From Methylobacterium sp. Leaf112 (GTDB taxonomy: Bacteria > Pseudomonadota > Alphaproteobacteria > Rhizobiales > Beijerinckiaceae), in contig NZ_LMNG01000006.1 of assembly GCF_001423295.1 (NCBI RefSeq), positions 20,367 through 84,366 of the forward strand: DNA of 64,000 nucleotides, given 5' to 3'. Shown piece by piece: positions 46,501 through 54,286 of the stretch. The translations under genes and the position numbers were made by a program. Each line of letters starts with the position of its first letter. Positions within the stretch are counted from its first letter, which is position 1. Below the pieces are notes generated by a model. The model saw only the letters and a program-made list of their open reading frames with translations, did not search any database and was not told the DNA's origin.

Positions 46501-46809
46501 CTCGCGCACGCGGGCGACGTCGTCCCGGTCGGTCTCGGGTCCCTGGAGGAAGCGGCAGTTCCGTCCGATGATCTCGTCGTGCGCGTACCCCGTGAGCCGG
46601 GTGAAGGCGCGGTTGACGAAGATGATTGGGTTGTCCGGTTGGCGCGGGTCCGTGATGATCATCGGCATTCGCGTCGCGCGCACGGCTGCGGCGAACGGGT
46701 CGGTGATGTCCTCCCCTCCGGCGATCTCGGAGAGGATGCGGTGCGTGTCCCGCAGAACGATCTCTGCCTCGGCCTCGGCCGGCGTGGGAAGGTCTGTCGC
46801 GTCTGTCAC
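43600..46809 (-). CDS. LOV-domain multi-PAS hybrid histidine kinase (putative blue-light photoreceptor)
   Basis: About 1069 residues. The first PAS domain is a LOV domain: VNRAFTRLTGYAHDEIIGRN, then the flavin-cysteine motif GRNCRFLQG (C85), and later NYRKDGTTFWNQLLLAPV, so it should bind FMN and respond to blue light. Four more PAS-type segments follow (for example ALTLSERTRGLFGL, GRFVSLNPAWTATLGWTEAE). The kinase core has H in GGLAHDFNNMLAGIVG, ATP motifs SDNGTGM and GTGLGLSMIYGF, and a C-terminal receiver (VLVVDDEPTVRML; DLLVTDVGLPGG). The start is probably GTG 46809 (VTDATDL). It lies beside an HWE kinase and a receiver gene, which may share its pathway. Confidence 0.88.
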   Translation of the reverse strand: MTDATDLPTPAEAEAEIVLRDTHRILSEIAGGEDITDPFAAAVRATRMPMIITDPRQPDNPIIFVNRAFTRLTGYAHDEIIGRNCRFLQGPETDRDDVARVREAIAARRGIEVALLNYRKDGTTFWNQLLLAPVKDAAGEVAYFFASQYDVSADVLQLAALRGENAALSAARATDAERLQFSEMALRLATEAAEIGTWDLDIVSDALTLSERTRGLFGLSPNAPCGLGTLRDCLHPDDREATLSAFAATLDPERRAPFEAEFRVVSPLDGTVRWVGAKGRCLFDEHGRAFRALGTMVDATARRETEERYTALFEAVDDGFCIIEFIDGPHGPASDYVHTVANQGYERQTGIANIVGRTLRDLAPDEAEGWLNLYGGVLRTGESIRFERAFPVAGRHIEVSAARIEPASRRQVSVLFRDVTARRRAEADLQASEAQFRAFAEAVPNQVWAARPNGTLYWFNGQAYAYTGVDPGSLNRVATWVDLIHPDDLPAAREGWARSIETGEHYEVEFRIRGADGAHRWFLARAQPVRDAAGTITQWVGTHTDVDERRRQAEELERQVAARTAERDMIWRASSDMLCVANFDGRFVSLNPAWTATLGWTEAEMKAGPFLDFVHPDDRALTEEAAVGLARGDAQMSFENRYRHRDGSWRWLSWNAVPTGGLIYATVRDVTAAKAQAEALARTEEALRQSQKMEAVGQLTGGLAHDFNNMLAGIVGSLELMQTRMLQGRMGDLERYIGAAQGAARRAAALTHRLLAFSRRQTLAPKPTDVNRLIEGMEELVRRTVGPAVSVEVVGAGGLWPTLVDPSQLENALLNLCINARDAMPDGGRIVVETSNRWLDRTAARERDLEPGQYVALCVSDNGTGMAPDIVAKAFDPFFTTKPMGEGTGLGLSMIYGFAKQSGGQVRIYSEPGNGTMVCLYLPRHRGEADVSEAVPDLSAAARAKAGETVLVVDDEPTVRMLVTEVLEDLGYAAIEAGDGASGLKVLQSDVRIDLLVTDVGLPGGMNGRQMADAAKVSRPGLKVLFITGYAENAALNHGHLAPGMEILVKPFALEALASRIRGLIEERS

Positions 46810-46988
46810 GCGAGGCCGTCTAGCAAATTCGCCATGGGTGCTGAACCACGGTTCGAGGTGGGCCGATGCGCGCAGGGCTTCGGATCCACAGGTGAGGAAT
46901 GGGCCAACTCCGAGGGTGAGTCGGAGCCGCATGGTGGCACGGCACCTAGCCGCGCCGATCCGGTTCGCACGATGGGACGCGACGCCGG

Positions 46989-47966
46989 TCAGGCCGCCGG
47001 AACGACCATCCGGAAGTGCAGGCCGCCATCGTCGATGGTGCGTTCGAACCGGCCGGCTAGGCTGCGCTCGATGGTTTGCCTGAGCAGGCGCGAACCGAAT
47101 CCCGTGCCTTCCGCCTTGGACGTCCCGGACGGGGCGGCGCCCTCGGTCCAGTCGAGGGTCAGGACGTCGTGTTCGATGCGCCCGACCAGTTTGAGATCGC
47201 CGCCTCCGGACAGGGCCCCGTACTTGGCTGAGTTGGTGGCGAGTTCGTGGAAGATCATCGCGTAGTCGTTGACCCTGTCGGGGGTGGCGACCGCGGCGGC
47301 GTCCACGTCGACGTCGATGTTGGCACCGTTCCGGTACGGAGACAGGATACGCTCGGCGAGGTCACCCAGCCTGACGTTGCCCTGGTCGAGCTTGTGCGAC
47401 CGGGTCGCCATGGTCGTCGCCTCGTGCAGCACCCCGAAGCGCCGCGAAAGGTCCTCGGCGAAACTCGGGGTCGACTTGGCGTCCCGGGCTACGATGGCGG
47501 TGAGCGCCCGGGCGACGGTGAACATGTTCGAGACGCGGTGGGCGAGCTCGGACGTCAGCAGGTGCTCGGCTTCCTCGGCCCGCTTCCGGTCGGTGATGTC
47601 GAGGAAGATGGCCTGGACCCACTCGCCGACCTTGCCGGCATCCCCACCTACGCCACGCGCCGAAATCCAGCGCGCGTCGGGTCCGTCCCCGATGCGAAAA
47701 TCGAAGCTGTAGGGCTGCGGGTCGTTGGCGCTGGCCGCCCAGTCGAGCATCATGCCGTGGCGGTCGTCGGCGGCGACCTTCTCGAACAGGGCGTCGATGG
47801 TGACGACCGACTCCGTCGTGGCCCAGAACTCCCGGCACAAACCGTCGAGTTGAGCCAGGCGCCGTTCCGGCGACCATGCCCATAGGCCGACGCCACCCCG
47901 GTGGATCGCCCCTGTGAAACTTTCGAGCGTCCACTCGTCACCGGCCAGAGTCGTTCCTTGAACCAT
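46989..47966 (-). CDS. HWE/HisKA_2-type histidine kinase with PAS domain
   Basis: A 325-residue soluble kinase. A PAS domain (about 15-128, SFTGAIHRGGVGLWAWSPER) precedes the HWE/HisKA_2 dimerisation helix with the phospho-accepting His in SELAHRVSNMFTVARAL (H143). The catalytic domain shows the family-specific FHELATNSAKYGAL and ends with GTGFGSRLLRQTIERSL. HWE kinases in alphaproteobacteria often feed the general stress response or signal with LOV-type partners. It starts at ATG 47966 and runs on the same strand as the LOV kinase, 180 bp upstream of it. The receiver gene at 48236 is divergent. Confidence 0.88.
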   Translation of the reverse strand: MVQGTTLAGDEWTLESFTGAIHRGGVGLWAWSPERRLAQLDGLCREFWATTESVVTIDALFEKVAADDRHGMMLDWAASANDPQPYSFDFRIGDGPDARWISARGVGGDAGKVGEWVQAIFLDITDRKRAEEAEHLLTSELAHRVSNMFTVARALTAIVARDAKSTPSFAEDLSRRFGVLHEATTMATRSHKLDQGNVRLGDLAERILSPYRNGANIDVDVDAAAVATPDRVNDYAMIFHELATNSAKYGALSGGGDLKLVGRIEHDVLTLDWTEGAAPSGTSKAEGTGFGSRLLRQTIERSLAGRFERTIDDGGLHFRMVVPAA

Positions 47967-48235
47967 GCGTCTTTCCGAACCGGACCCTGTGTCGTGCGGG
48001 GGGCGCATTCCCGCCTTGGCAGTGGGGAACTCCCGCCGCCCGCGTTTGCTCCGGCAAAGCTATCCGTGACTGTCTCGGCCAGCCCTGGTCGACATCACGA
48101 AAAGGAGAGAGACGAACCTTTCCGTGAGGCCCTCCTGATGCGGCCGCGCCCAGGACGCTCCTCGGTGCATGCCGGGACCGCTCAAATGACGCGGCTCCGC
48201 TCGCAACCAATCGACTTAACCTGTGTTGCAAAACC

Positions 48236-48610
48236 ATGACGACGAAGCGCTCCATGGAAGCCTCGGCCGTCCTCGTCGTCGAGGACGACGACCTCGTGCG
48301 CCTCTGCGCGGTCGAGATGTTGGAGGATGCTGGCTTCGAGATCGTCGAGGCGCGCCATGCCGACGAGGCGTGGTTCATCCTTCACGAGCGGTCGGACATC
48401 GGCGCGCTTTTCACGGACGTCGACATGCCGGGCACCATGTGCGGGGTGACCCTGGCCGGTCGCGTCCACGACGCGTGGCCCGACATCCGCCTCGTCGTGA
48501 CCTCGGGACGCCAGCGTTTCGCCGACGGGGAAATCCCGGACCACGGCCTGTTCGTGCCCAAGCCCTACAGCGCGGACCAAGTTATCGACGCGATCCACGA
48601 CGCCGTCTGA
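48236..48610 (+). CDS. Single-domain response regulator
   Basis: A 124-residue stand-alone receiver. The acidic pocket is VVEDDDL, the phospho-acceptor is in LFTDVDMPG (D61), the switch Thr/Ser lies in VVTSGRQRF and the conserved Lys in FVPKPYSADQV. There is no output domain, so it probably shuttles phosphate or acts by binding a partner. It is divergent from the HWE kinase, which is the most likely phosphate donor. An ATG at 48254 would also give a complete domain. Confidence 0.88.
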   Translation: MTTKRSMEASAVLVVEDDDLVRLCAVEMLEDAGFEIVEARHADEAWFILHERSDIGALFTDVDMPGTMCGVTLAGRVHDAWPDIRLVVTSGRQRFADGEIPDHGLFVPKPYSADQVIDAIHDAV

Positions 48611-48807
48611 GCGACGTCCGGGTCCTTCATCCGCTGGTGGCCAATCATCGAGATCCGATCGGTGGCAGCCGCCACGAACGCCCGTGACGGGTGGTTATGC
48701 GTTCGGACGCTTTCGAATGACGAGACATCGAAGCGGACACCGTCGTCGTACCAGCCGATAGCCCAGCGGTTGTGCGGGACTTTCCTGCGTCTGGGCTCGT
48801 GTTCCAT
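48565..48807 (-). CDS. Possible small protein antisense to the receiver 3' end
   Basis: A - strand frame (MEHEPRRRKVPHNRWAIGWY, then DDGVRFDVSSFESVRTHNH and PSRAFVAAATDRISMIGHQR) of 80 residues overlaps the receiver gene by 46 bp. Composition is protein-like and the region otherwise lacks a gene, but there is no recognised family and no clear RBS. Treat as tentative. Confidence 0.25.
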   Translation of the reverse strand: MEHEPRRRKVPHNRWAIGWYDDGVRFDVSSFESVRTHNHPSRAFVAAATDRISMIGHQRMKDPDVAQTASWIASITWSAL

Positions 48808-49018
48808 TCGGTCGTCCGTGGAAGGTCCGTCGGGAAAGACCGAACCGCCCGGGGGTGTCAGAGAACCGATCTGCCTGAGTCGCATTCACGACAGTAAGGC
48901 CCAGCCAACGTCCGAGGAGCGCCTGCTTCCGGGCGGGTCCGGCATCGGGAGATGGCTGGGCGGCAGCCTGCCTCAGCGAGTGACCAAGCACGGTCGAGGC
49001 TACAACCGAAGGATAAGC
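48611..49018. other. Intergenic region before the catalase-like gene
   Basis: About 400 bp with no gene on the + strand. It contains the promoter of the catalase-like gene and the tentative small - strand frame listed separately. No terminator was recognised after the receiver gene. Confidence 0.4.
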
Positions 49019-50101
49019 ATGACCTACCTGCGCTACGCCCCCGACATCGAGCAACCGGCGCCGGACGAGCAGGATACCATCGACGGCATCATAAAGGGCA
49101 TGACCCAGCAGTCGGAGACGGTCGAGAAGCGGGAGCACCACGCGGTCCGTGCCAGCCACGCCAAGAGCTCGGCTTGCGTCACGGGCGAGCTGACGGTCGC
49201 TGCGGGCCTTTCGTCGGAACTGGCGCAAGGGCTGTTCGCCACGCCTGGTAGCCATCCCGTCGCGGTACGCTTCGCGCAGGGCCCGGGCGAGACCCTGGGC
49301 GACCGGGTGTCGACCCATCGCGGCATGTCCATCAAGGTCTTCGACGTTCCCGGGGAGAAGCTCCCTGGCCATTCCGTCGACACCCAGGACTTCGTGCTCG
49401 CAACCGGCACGACCTTCCCGTCCGGTACAGCGGCCGGCTTCCTGCGCGACGGCACTGTCATCGGCAAGTCGACCGGTCTGCCGGAGGGCGTGAAGAGCGC
49501 GGTGTCCTCCACCATGCGCAACCTCAACAAGGCGCTGCATGCCTTCGGCACCGAGAGCGCGCTCGCCGACTTCTTCGGGCACCCCTACAGCCACCCGCTG
49601 GCCGACAGCTACTTCAGCCAGGCGCCGGTACGCTTCGGCGATTTCGTTGCCAAGCTCGGGGCTGAACCCGCGAACGAGTCCCAACGTGCGCTGTCCGAGT
49701 GGCGGCTCGACCCGCACCAGGACGAGGACGGCTTCCGGCACGCCACCGTCGCGTTCTTCCGGGAGAACGAGGTGATGTTTGAGCTTAAGGCGCAGCTTTG
49801 GGCGGATGCTGAGCGGCAGCCCATCGAGGACGCCTCGGTCGACTGGCCGGTCTCGGTCAGCCCCTACCGGACGGTGGCGACGCTCCGCCTTCCGCGCCAG
49901 GACGCCTATTCGCCGCAACGGGTGCGCTACTTCGACGAGGTCATGACCTTTCGCCCGGCGCACAGCCTCGCGGCGCACCGACCGCTCGGTTCGGTGATGC
50001 GGGCGCGCCTCCAGGTCTACAGGGCGCTGAGCGACTTCCGCCACCGCGAGAACGGCGTGGCGGCCGAGGATACCGCCGGCATCGACCGCATCCCGGCGTG
50101 A
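49019..50101 (+). CDS. Catalase-like heme protein (SrpA-type small catalase family)
   Basis: A 360-residue protein of the catalase superfamily. The conserved segments are the His region ASHAKSSACVTGELTVAAGL, the AVRFAQGPGETLGDRVSTHR region containing RGMSIKVFDVPGEK, and DTQDFVLATGTTFPSGTA. The length fits the short catalase-related peroxidases rather than true catalase (about 480). It starts at 49019 and is followed 54 bp later by a PfpI/DJ-1-like gene, a pairing fitting peroxide and aldehyde stress. The heme-ligand Tyr was not located with certainty. Confidence 0.82.
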   Translation: MTYLRYAPDIEQPAPDEQDTIDGIIKGMTQQSETVEKREHHAVRASHAKSSACVTGELTVAAGLSSELAQGLFATPGSHPVAVRFAQGPGETLGDRVSTHRGMSIKVFDVPGEKLPGHSVDTQDFVLATGTTFPSGTAAGFLRDGTVIGKSTGLPEGVKSAVSSTMRNLNKALHAFGTESALADFFGHPYSHPLADSYFSQAPVRFGDFVAKLGAEPANESQRALSEWRLDPHQDEDGFRHATVAFFRENEVMFELKAQLWADAERQPIEDASVDWPVSVSPYRTVATLRLPRQDAYSPQRVRYFDEVMTFRPAHSLAAHRPLGSVMRARLQVYRALSDFRHRENGVAAEDTAGIDRIPA

Positions 50102-50155
50102 GGAACGGCGCGACCTGCGCCTCTATTGAAACCTGACATCCAGAAGGACGATGAC

Positions 50156-50725
50156 ATGAGCTTACAGGGCAAGAAGATCGCGATCCTGATCGCGCCGCGC
50201 GGCACCGAGGAGCCGGAGTTCGCGAAGCCCCACGAGGCAGTGAAGCAGGCCGGGGCGACCGTGACGGTCATCGGTCTGGAGGCAGGCGAGGCTGAGACCG
50301 TGAACAACGATCTCGATCCGGCCGGCCGGTACAAGGTGGACCGGACCATCGATGGGGCCTCGGCGGCGGACTACGACGGGCTCGTCATCCCCGGCGGCTG
50401 CGTAGGCGCCGACAAGCTCCGGGCGAGCAAGGATGTCGTGGCGTTCGTCCGGGACTTCTTCGCTGCGGGCAAGCCGGTCGGGGTCATCTGCCACGGGCCA
50501 TGGACGCTGATTGAGGCGGACGTCGTGAAAGGGCGGACGCTGACCTCCTATCCTACGGTCCGGCGCGACATCGAGAACGCCGGTGGCACATGGGTCGATG
50601 AGGAGGTCGTTTGCGACAAGGGGCTCGTCACCAGCCGCACGCCCAAGGACCTGCCGGCCTTCTGCGCCAAGATCATCGAGGAGTTCGCGGATCGCCGTCA
50701 TCCCGACCAGGCCCGGAGCGCCTGA
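50156..50725 (+). CDS. PfpI/DJ-1-family protein
   Basis: A 189-residue class I glutamine amidotransferase-fold protein. The nucleophile is in GVICHGPWTLIEA (C112, His next to it), preceded by the oxyanion region LVIPGGCVGADKLR, with EEPEF (E near residue 18) as the third residue. This is the YhbO/PfpI group, proposed to protect against glycation and other stress. The start at 50156 (MSLQGKKIAILI) fits the beta strand opening. It follows the catalase-like gene. Confidence 0.9.
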   Translation: MSLQGKKIAILIAPRGTEEPEFAKPHEAVKQAGATVTVIGLEAGEAETVNNDLDPAGRYKVDRTIDGASAADYDGLVIPGGCVGADKLRASKDVVAFVRDFFAAGKPVGVICHGPWTLIEADVVKGRTLTSYPTVRRDIENAGGTWVDEEVVCDKGLVTSRTPKDLPAFCAKIIEEFADRRHPDQARSA

Positions 50726-50836
50726 GGGGTCGGGTAGCCAGCGATCGGTTCTTGAGCGTCCGGGGCGGTCCATGGGCCGCCCCGGGCTGAGCCTTGACGA
50801 CGTCCCGTGGCCGGGACGCCCTCGCGGAAGCCTCCA

Positions 50837-51250
50837 TCAGCCCTCGATGGCGCCGATCTGCTTGAGGATGCCGAGCTCGTCGGACGAGCCCCACCGCTCG
50901 ACCATCTTGCCGTCGACGAAACGGCCGATCTGCATACCACGGACCTTGATGGCCTTCCCGGTCGGCTTGTGGCCGTTGAAGTCGCCCTGGTGCGTGCCGG
51001 TGAGCGTGTAGGCGAAGGCGACGCTGTCTCCGTCGGCGACGAGCTTCTTCACCTCGACCTGCATGTCGGGGAAGGCGGAACGGAGCTGCGTGAAGAAAGC
51101 CTGGTATCCCTCGGGACCCATGTGCTGGCCCGGCGCAGGGTCATGATCGTGGCAATCCGGGGCGACGACTTCGGGGAAGGATTCGAAACGACCGCCGTTG
51201 ACAAGTTCGCCGAATTTCTCGGTCGCCTGGATGCTGGTCTCGCGGGACAT
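50837..51250 (-). CDS. SnoaL-like ester cyclase family protein
   Basis: A 137-residue NTF2-fold protein. ESFPEVVAPDCHDHDPAPGQ holds the cavity residues, then GPEGYQAFFTQLRSAFPDMQ, VEVKKLVADGDSVAFAYTLT and a closing GKMVERWGSSDELGILKQ (the last two given in parts). This is the ester cyclase / polyketide-cyclase-like branch often next to stress genes. The start at 51250 (MSRETSIQATEKF) follows GGAACAT. It is the last gene before the transposon's right end, 360 bp away, and is transcribed inward. Confidence 0.85.
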   Translation of the reverse strand: MSRETSIQATEKFGELVNGGRFESFPEVVAPDCHDHDPAPGQHMGPEGYQAFFTQLRSAFPDMQVEVKKLVADGDSVAFAYTLTGTHQGDFNGHKPTGKAIKVRGMQIGRFVDGKMVERWGSSDELGILKQIGAIEG

Positions 51251-51563
51251 GATGTTCCTTGGGGCTCGGGGCTGGCAAAGGCGCGTCCGGCGCCTCGACG
51301 CATGGGAAACTCCCGCCACAGTCGGACGTTGCTGGCGCCGCGCACGACAGGGACGGGATGACTGCCAGGCATGACGTCGGATCGTAGCGGGGTGGCTTGG
51401 TCAGCCGCTGGCTGCGACCGCCGCGAGGCTGTTGGCACCTACGCCGTCATGCTCGCGGCATTGATCCTGGCACGACATAAGCCGTGAACGACAGCGAGGC
51501 TGCTTTCTCGCGAAAACAGCCTCGCTTAACGTCCGGTAACTATCCCGTGCGAAGCAAATGCTT
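51251..51563. other. Right subterminal region of the transposon, no gene seen
   Basis: Roughly 310 bp of non-coding DNA before the right-end repeats. It includes a 10-bp stem hairpin, AGCGAGGCTG (51493-51502) with CAGCCTCGCT (51517-51526), which may block transcription across the end or be part of the transposase-binding region. Confidence 0.5.
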
Positions 51564-51596
51564 CGAAACGGGACTTTGATCGCAAAAACGGATCAT
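51564..51596 (-). repeat. Candidate TnsB-binding repeats, right end
   Basis: Read inward on the - strand, ATGATCCGTTTTT (51584-51596) and AAGTCCCGTTTCG (51564-51576), spaced 20 bp apart, match the left-end words AAGATCCGTTTT and GGTCCGTTTG in opposite orientation. Together with the terminal repeats this fits the multi-site end structure of Tn7-like elements. Confidence 0.5.
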
Positions 51597-51610
51597 TGCG
51601 CCGGAGATCA
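51596..51610 (-). repeat. Right terminal inverted repeat of the Tn7-like element
   Basis: Read inward: TGATCTCCGGCGCAA, matching the left end TGATCTACGGACCAA at 12 of 15 positions. The five bases outside it (51611-51615) repeat the five outside the left end. Confidence 0.8.
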
Positions 51611-51615
51611 GCGGC
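51611..51615 (+). repeat. Target-site duplication, right copy (GCGGC)
   Basis: Same five bases as 11295-11299. Deleting the element plus one copy rejoins the glycosyltransferase codons as CTG GCC GCC GCA GCC CTG. Confidence 0.85.
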
Positions 51616-52482
51616 GGCCAGGGCGGCGGCCGTCTCGGCATCGTGCGCCTCGATCACGAACTTGATGTCGAGCTTGGCCGCCGGATAGTCGAAGGCCGAG
51701 AGGGCCGCGGTGAGGCGTGGGACCACGGCCGCTTCCCGGTGCAGGGCGACGAACACCGTGTAGACGGGGAGGTCGGCATCGGCCAGGCACGCGTCCGCCG
51801 CCACGCCCTCCGCCTCGACGCTGACGGCGGCGACCCGCAGGGTCACCATGGCGAGGAGCACGAGTTGGACGGCGGTCCAGAGGCCCACGACCAGGGTGGG
51901 CGGAAGTTCGACCATGGCGACCACCGCGAGTCCGGCGATCAGGCCGGCGATGGCGAGGGTCGGTCCCATGGGACGGGCCTTCAGCGCCCAGTCGGGCCGG
52001 TGGACCTGAAGGGAATCCGCCGCGGCGGCGGCGATGCCGGCGGGGTTGGCGCTGAAGACGGCCTCGCGCAGGGCGCGGGGCGTGGTCAGTGCCGGCATCC
52101 GACCCATGGGGCTGCGCCCGCCCAGCACTTCAGCGATGGCGGCGCCGCGCGGCGCCAGGACGAAGGCGGCCGGCGCGCCCGGCAGCAGGGGGGCGACGCC
52201 GGCGACCACGCTCTCGGGGTAGCGTGCGCCGGGCCCCAGGGGGATCGCGTCGGCGAGGAAGGGGGTGCCGAGTTCGGCCGCGAGTGCCCGGTAATAGGCC
52301 TCCTCCGTGACGGTGCCCGACGCGAGAAGGGCGGAGGCTCCGTCGGTGCCCCAGGCGCGGGCGCGGTCGGCGGCCTTGGCCAGGGCTGCCGGATCGACAC
52401 CGTGATCCAGGAGGAAGGCGAGGTCGGGCGGCAGGGGCGAGACGCCGGCCTGCGACACGAAGGGTAAACCGAGGATCGACAA
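51611..52482 (-). pseudogene. Family-2 glycosyltransferase, 5' (N-terminal) half, cut off by the transposon
   Basis: About 290 codons of the interrupted gene. The N-terminal region resembles the MshEN/type II secretion E N-terminal domain that many GT2 enzymes carry (PPDLAFLLDHGVDP, LLASGTVTEEAYYRALAAEL). Two membrane segments follow (MGPTLAIAGLIAGLAVVAMV; VVGLWTAVQLVLLAMVTLRV), then the first part of the GT-A fold (VYTVFVALHREAAVVPRLTA, FDYPAAKLDIKFVIEAHDAE). The frame runs 28 codons into the transposon before a stop at 51526. The remaining catalytic part is at 10313-11299. The start is uncertain; a TTG at 52482 or a further upstream codon overlapping the divergent gene's leader are the options. 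The halves make no active enzyme unless expressed separately and reassembled, which is unlikely. Confidence 0.85.
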
Positions 52483-52526
52483 CGGGAGCGTCTCCCGGCG
52501 GCTCGAGAACGTGCTAGGGAGACGGC

Positions 52527-53444
52527 GTGAGCCAGACCGCGTCCGCGCACAACCAGCGCACCACGAATACAACCCCGAGGTCAAGGACGCGCTGGATTTC
52601 TCCGGCGGTCCTCGCCGTGGCGATGGCCCTGCTGGTGGGACGCGCAGACGCGCAGACGCCTCCCGCGCCGGGACAGGGGGTCGCCATCCCGAACTTCTGG
52701 AACCCGCGCGCGCGCCAGGAGCGCATCGACGCGCCCCAGACGAGCCGCACGGTCCGCTTCCTCACGGACGACGAGTTCCCGCCCCTGCACTTCCCCGGGC
52801 CGGACGGCACGCCCACGGGCTTCTCGGTGGAGCTCGCCCGCGCGGTCTGCGAGAAACTCGCCCTGACCTGCACGGTCCAGGCCCGGCGCTTCGACACGCT
52901 GCTCGATGCGCTGGCCGACAAGCAGGGCGACGTGGTCGCCGCCGCCATCCCGCTCACGCCGGCCCTGCGGGCGCGGTTCCTGGCCACCCGGCCGTACTTT
53001 CGCTGGCCGGGCCGGTTCGCGGCGCGCACGGACAAGGCGCTGCCCGTCCCCTCCGCCACGGCCCTCGCCGGCCGCAGCGTCGGCGTGGTCGCGGGCAGCG
53101 CCCACGCGGCCTACCTCAAGGCGTTCTTCCCCAAGGCGGAGGCGCGCGACTTCAACGATCTCGCCGCCGCCGAGGGCGCCCTGCGGCGCGGCGAAGTGGA
53201 GTACGTCTTCGCCGACGGCCTCAACCTCGCCCTGTGGGTCGGCGGCATCGAATCGGCGCAGTGTTGCGCCCTCGTCGGCGGCGACTACCTCGAGAACCGC
53301 TATTTCGGCGAGGGCATCGGCCTCGTCACCCGACCCGACGACGCGGCCTTGGCCCGCGCCCTCGACGACGCCCTGCAGCGGGTGTGGGACGACGGCAAGT
53401 ACGCCGAACTCTACCTCAGGTTCTTCCCCGTCAGTCCGTTCTAG
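52527..53444 (+). CDS. Periplasmic solute-binding protein, family 3
   Basis: A 305-residue exported protein. A signal peptide is visible (ISPAVLAVAMALLVGRADAQ, cleaved near residue 43). The body has the family-3 pattern: VRFLTDDEFPPLHFPGPDGT, GFSVELARAVCEKLALTC and GDVVAAAIPLTPALRARFLA, in the amino-acid/ectoine/methanol-system binder style. Related proteins in methylotrophs are encoded near methanol dehydrogenase genes, but none is visible here. It is divergent from the glycosyltransferase 5' half. The ligand is unknown. Confidence 0.85.
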   Translation: MSQTASAHNQRTTNTTPRSRTRWISPAVLAVAMALLVGRADAQTPPAPGQGVAIPNFWNPRARQERIDAPQTSRTVRFLTDDEFPPLHFPGPDGTPTGFSVELARAVCEKLALTCTVQARRFDTLLDALADKQGDVVAAAIPLTPALRARFLATRPYFRWPGRFAARTDKALPVPSATALAGRSVGVVAGSAHAAYLKAFFPKAEARDFNDLAAAEGALRRGEVEYVFADGLNLALWVGGIESAQCCALVGGDYLENRYFGEGIGLVTRPDDAALARALDDALQRVWDDGKYAELYLRFFPVSPF

Positions 53445-53807
53445 GGCGTTCCGCGAACGGCACCGTTCTGCCCGGGGAACTCGCTCCCGGCAAGGGTATC
53501 GCGCGCATCCCAAGGGTATCGCGCGCATCCGATGCGTATCGCACCTCAAAACGACGACTTACAGCAAGCTCACACCGGCCGACATTACGTCATCGCCCGA
53601 CAAGGCGCGATCAGGTCCGCAACTTCTACCGGACCATAGCTTCGCCATAACAGCCTTGTCGGAAGGCGATGCATCGCCAGCGGAGCCGGTCCTTCGCCGT
53701 TCGCCGCGAAGTCTTGCGGCGCGACCGCGAAGACCAGTGCATCCGGAACCGGCGCGCGACAGTCCGGTTGAGTCCTCATCACCCGTTCGATGCCCAGAGG
53801 AGGCCGC
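53445..53807. other. Intergenic region with a 20-bp tandem repeat
   Basis: About 360 bp with no supported gene. It contains an exact tandem duplication of a 20-bp unit (53491-53510, 53511-53530) and a partial third copy; see the repeat entry. Confidence 0.5.
53491..53530 (+). repeat. Two exact tandem copies of a 20-bp unit
   Basis: The unit CAAGGGTATCGCGCGCATCC occurs twice back to back, followed by a diverged GATGCGTATCGCA. Each unit contains ATCGCGCGCAT, close to a palindrome. It lies just after the solute-binding gene. Confidence 0.85.
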
Positions 53808-53993
53808 ATGACCACCAAGGCACCGCCCGTCCCCCCGGCCAACCAGTCCGACAAGGGGCCCGGAAGCGCACCCGACGCCCCCCTCGCCACCGGGCCCAAG
53901 GGTTCGGGCCAGACCCGGAACCCCGACACGATCGGTCAGGCCGGCAATTCCAAGGTGAACACCACCCATCAAGGCCATCAGCAGGATCGGTAA
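53808..53993 (+). CDS. Small hydrophilic protein 1
   Basis: A 61-residue protein rich in Gly, Pro, Asn, Gln and Lys (GPGSAPDAPLATGPKGSGQT, NTTHQGHQQDR) with no hydrophobic core, probably disordered. Such short hydrophilic proteins are often stress-induced protectants in alphaproteobacteria. It overlaps the next gene (TAATG), so the two are coupled. No family was recognised. Confidence 0.6.
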   Translation: MTTKAPPVPPANQSDKGPGSAPDAPLATGPKGSGQTRNPDTIGQAGNSKVNTTHQGHQQDR

Positions 53994-54211
53994 TGAGCAC
54001 CTCGAAGAAGACACCTGCCGCCGACCGGCATCACGGCGGCCCCGGCAGCAGTCACCAGGACGCGAGCAAGCCGCAAGCGGAGACGCGTGACGGCTCGAAT
54101 CCCGGCAGCCCGACCAGCGATGCCAAGTCCCACGTCTCGGGCGGCGGCGGAGAACGTGACCGTCACCACGCCCACGACGCGGACGGCAACAGTCCCGCCC
54201 GGTCGCACTGA
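53993..54211 (+). CDS. Small hydrophilic protein 2
   Basis: A 72-residue Ser/Gly/His-rich protein (HHGGPGSSHQDASKP, GGGGERDRHHAHDADG) with an unusual density of histidines that could bind metal. It is predicted to be disordered. The ATG overlaps the stop of the preceding small gene (TAATG). No family was recognised. Confidence 0.6.
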   Translation: MSTSKKTPAADRHHGGPGSSHQDASKPQAETRDGSNPGSPTSDAKSHVSGGGGERDRHHAHDADGNSPARSH

Positions 54212-54286
54212 CATCGTTCCCCCAACGCGATCTGCCCCGGCGCGGATTCGTCCCGGGGCGAAGCCGAATGAGAGAGTGAGCGCAGC

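Noticed and set aside
52511..53650. Alternative + strand frame over the solute-binding gene
   Set aside because: Arg/Gly-rich shadow; the frame at 52527 has a signal peptide and family motifs.
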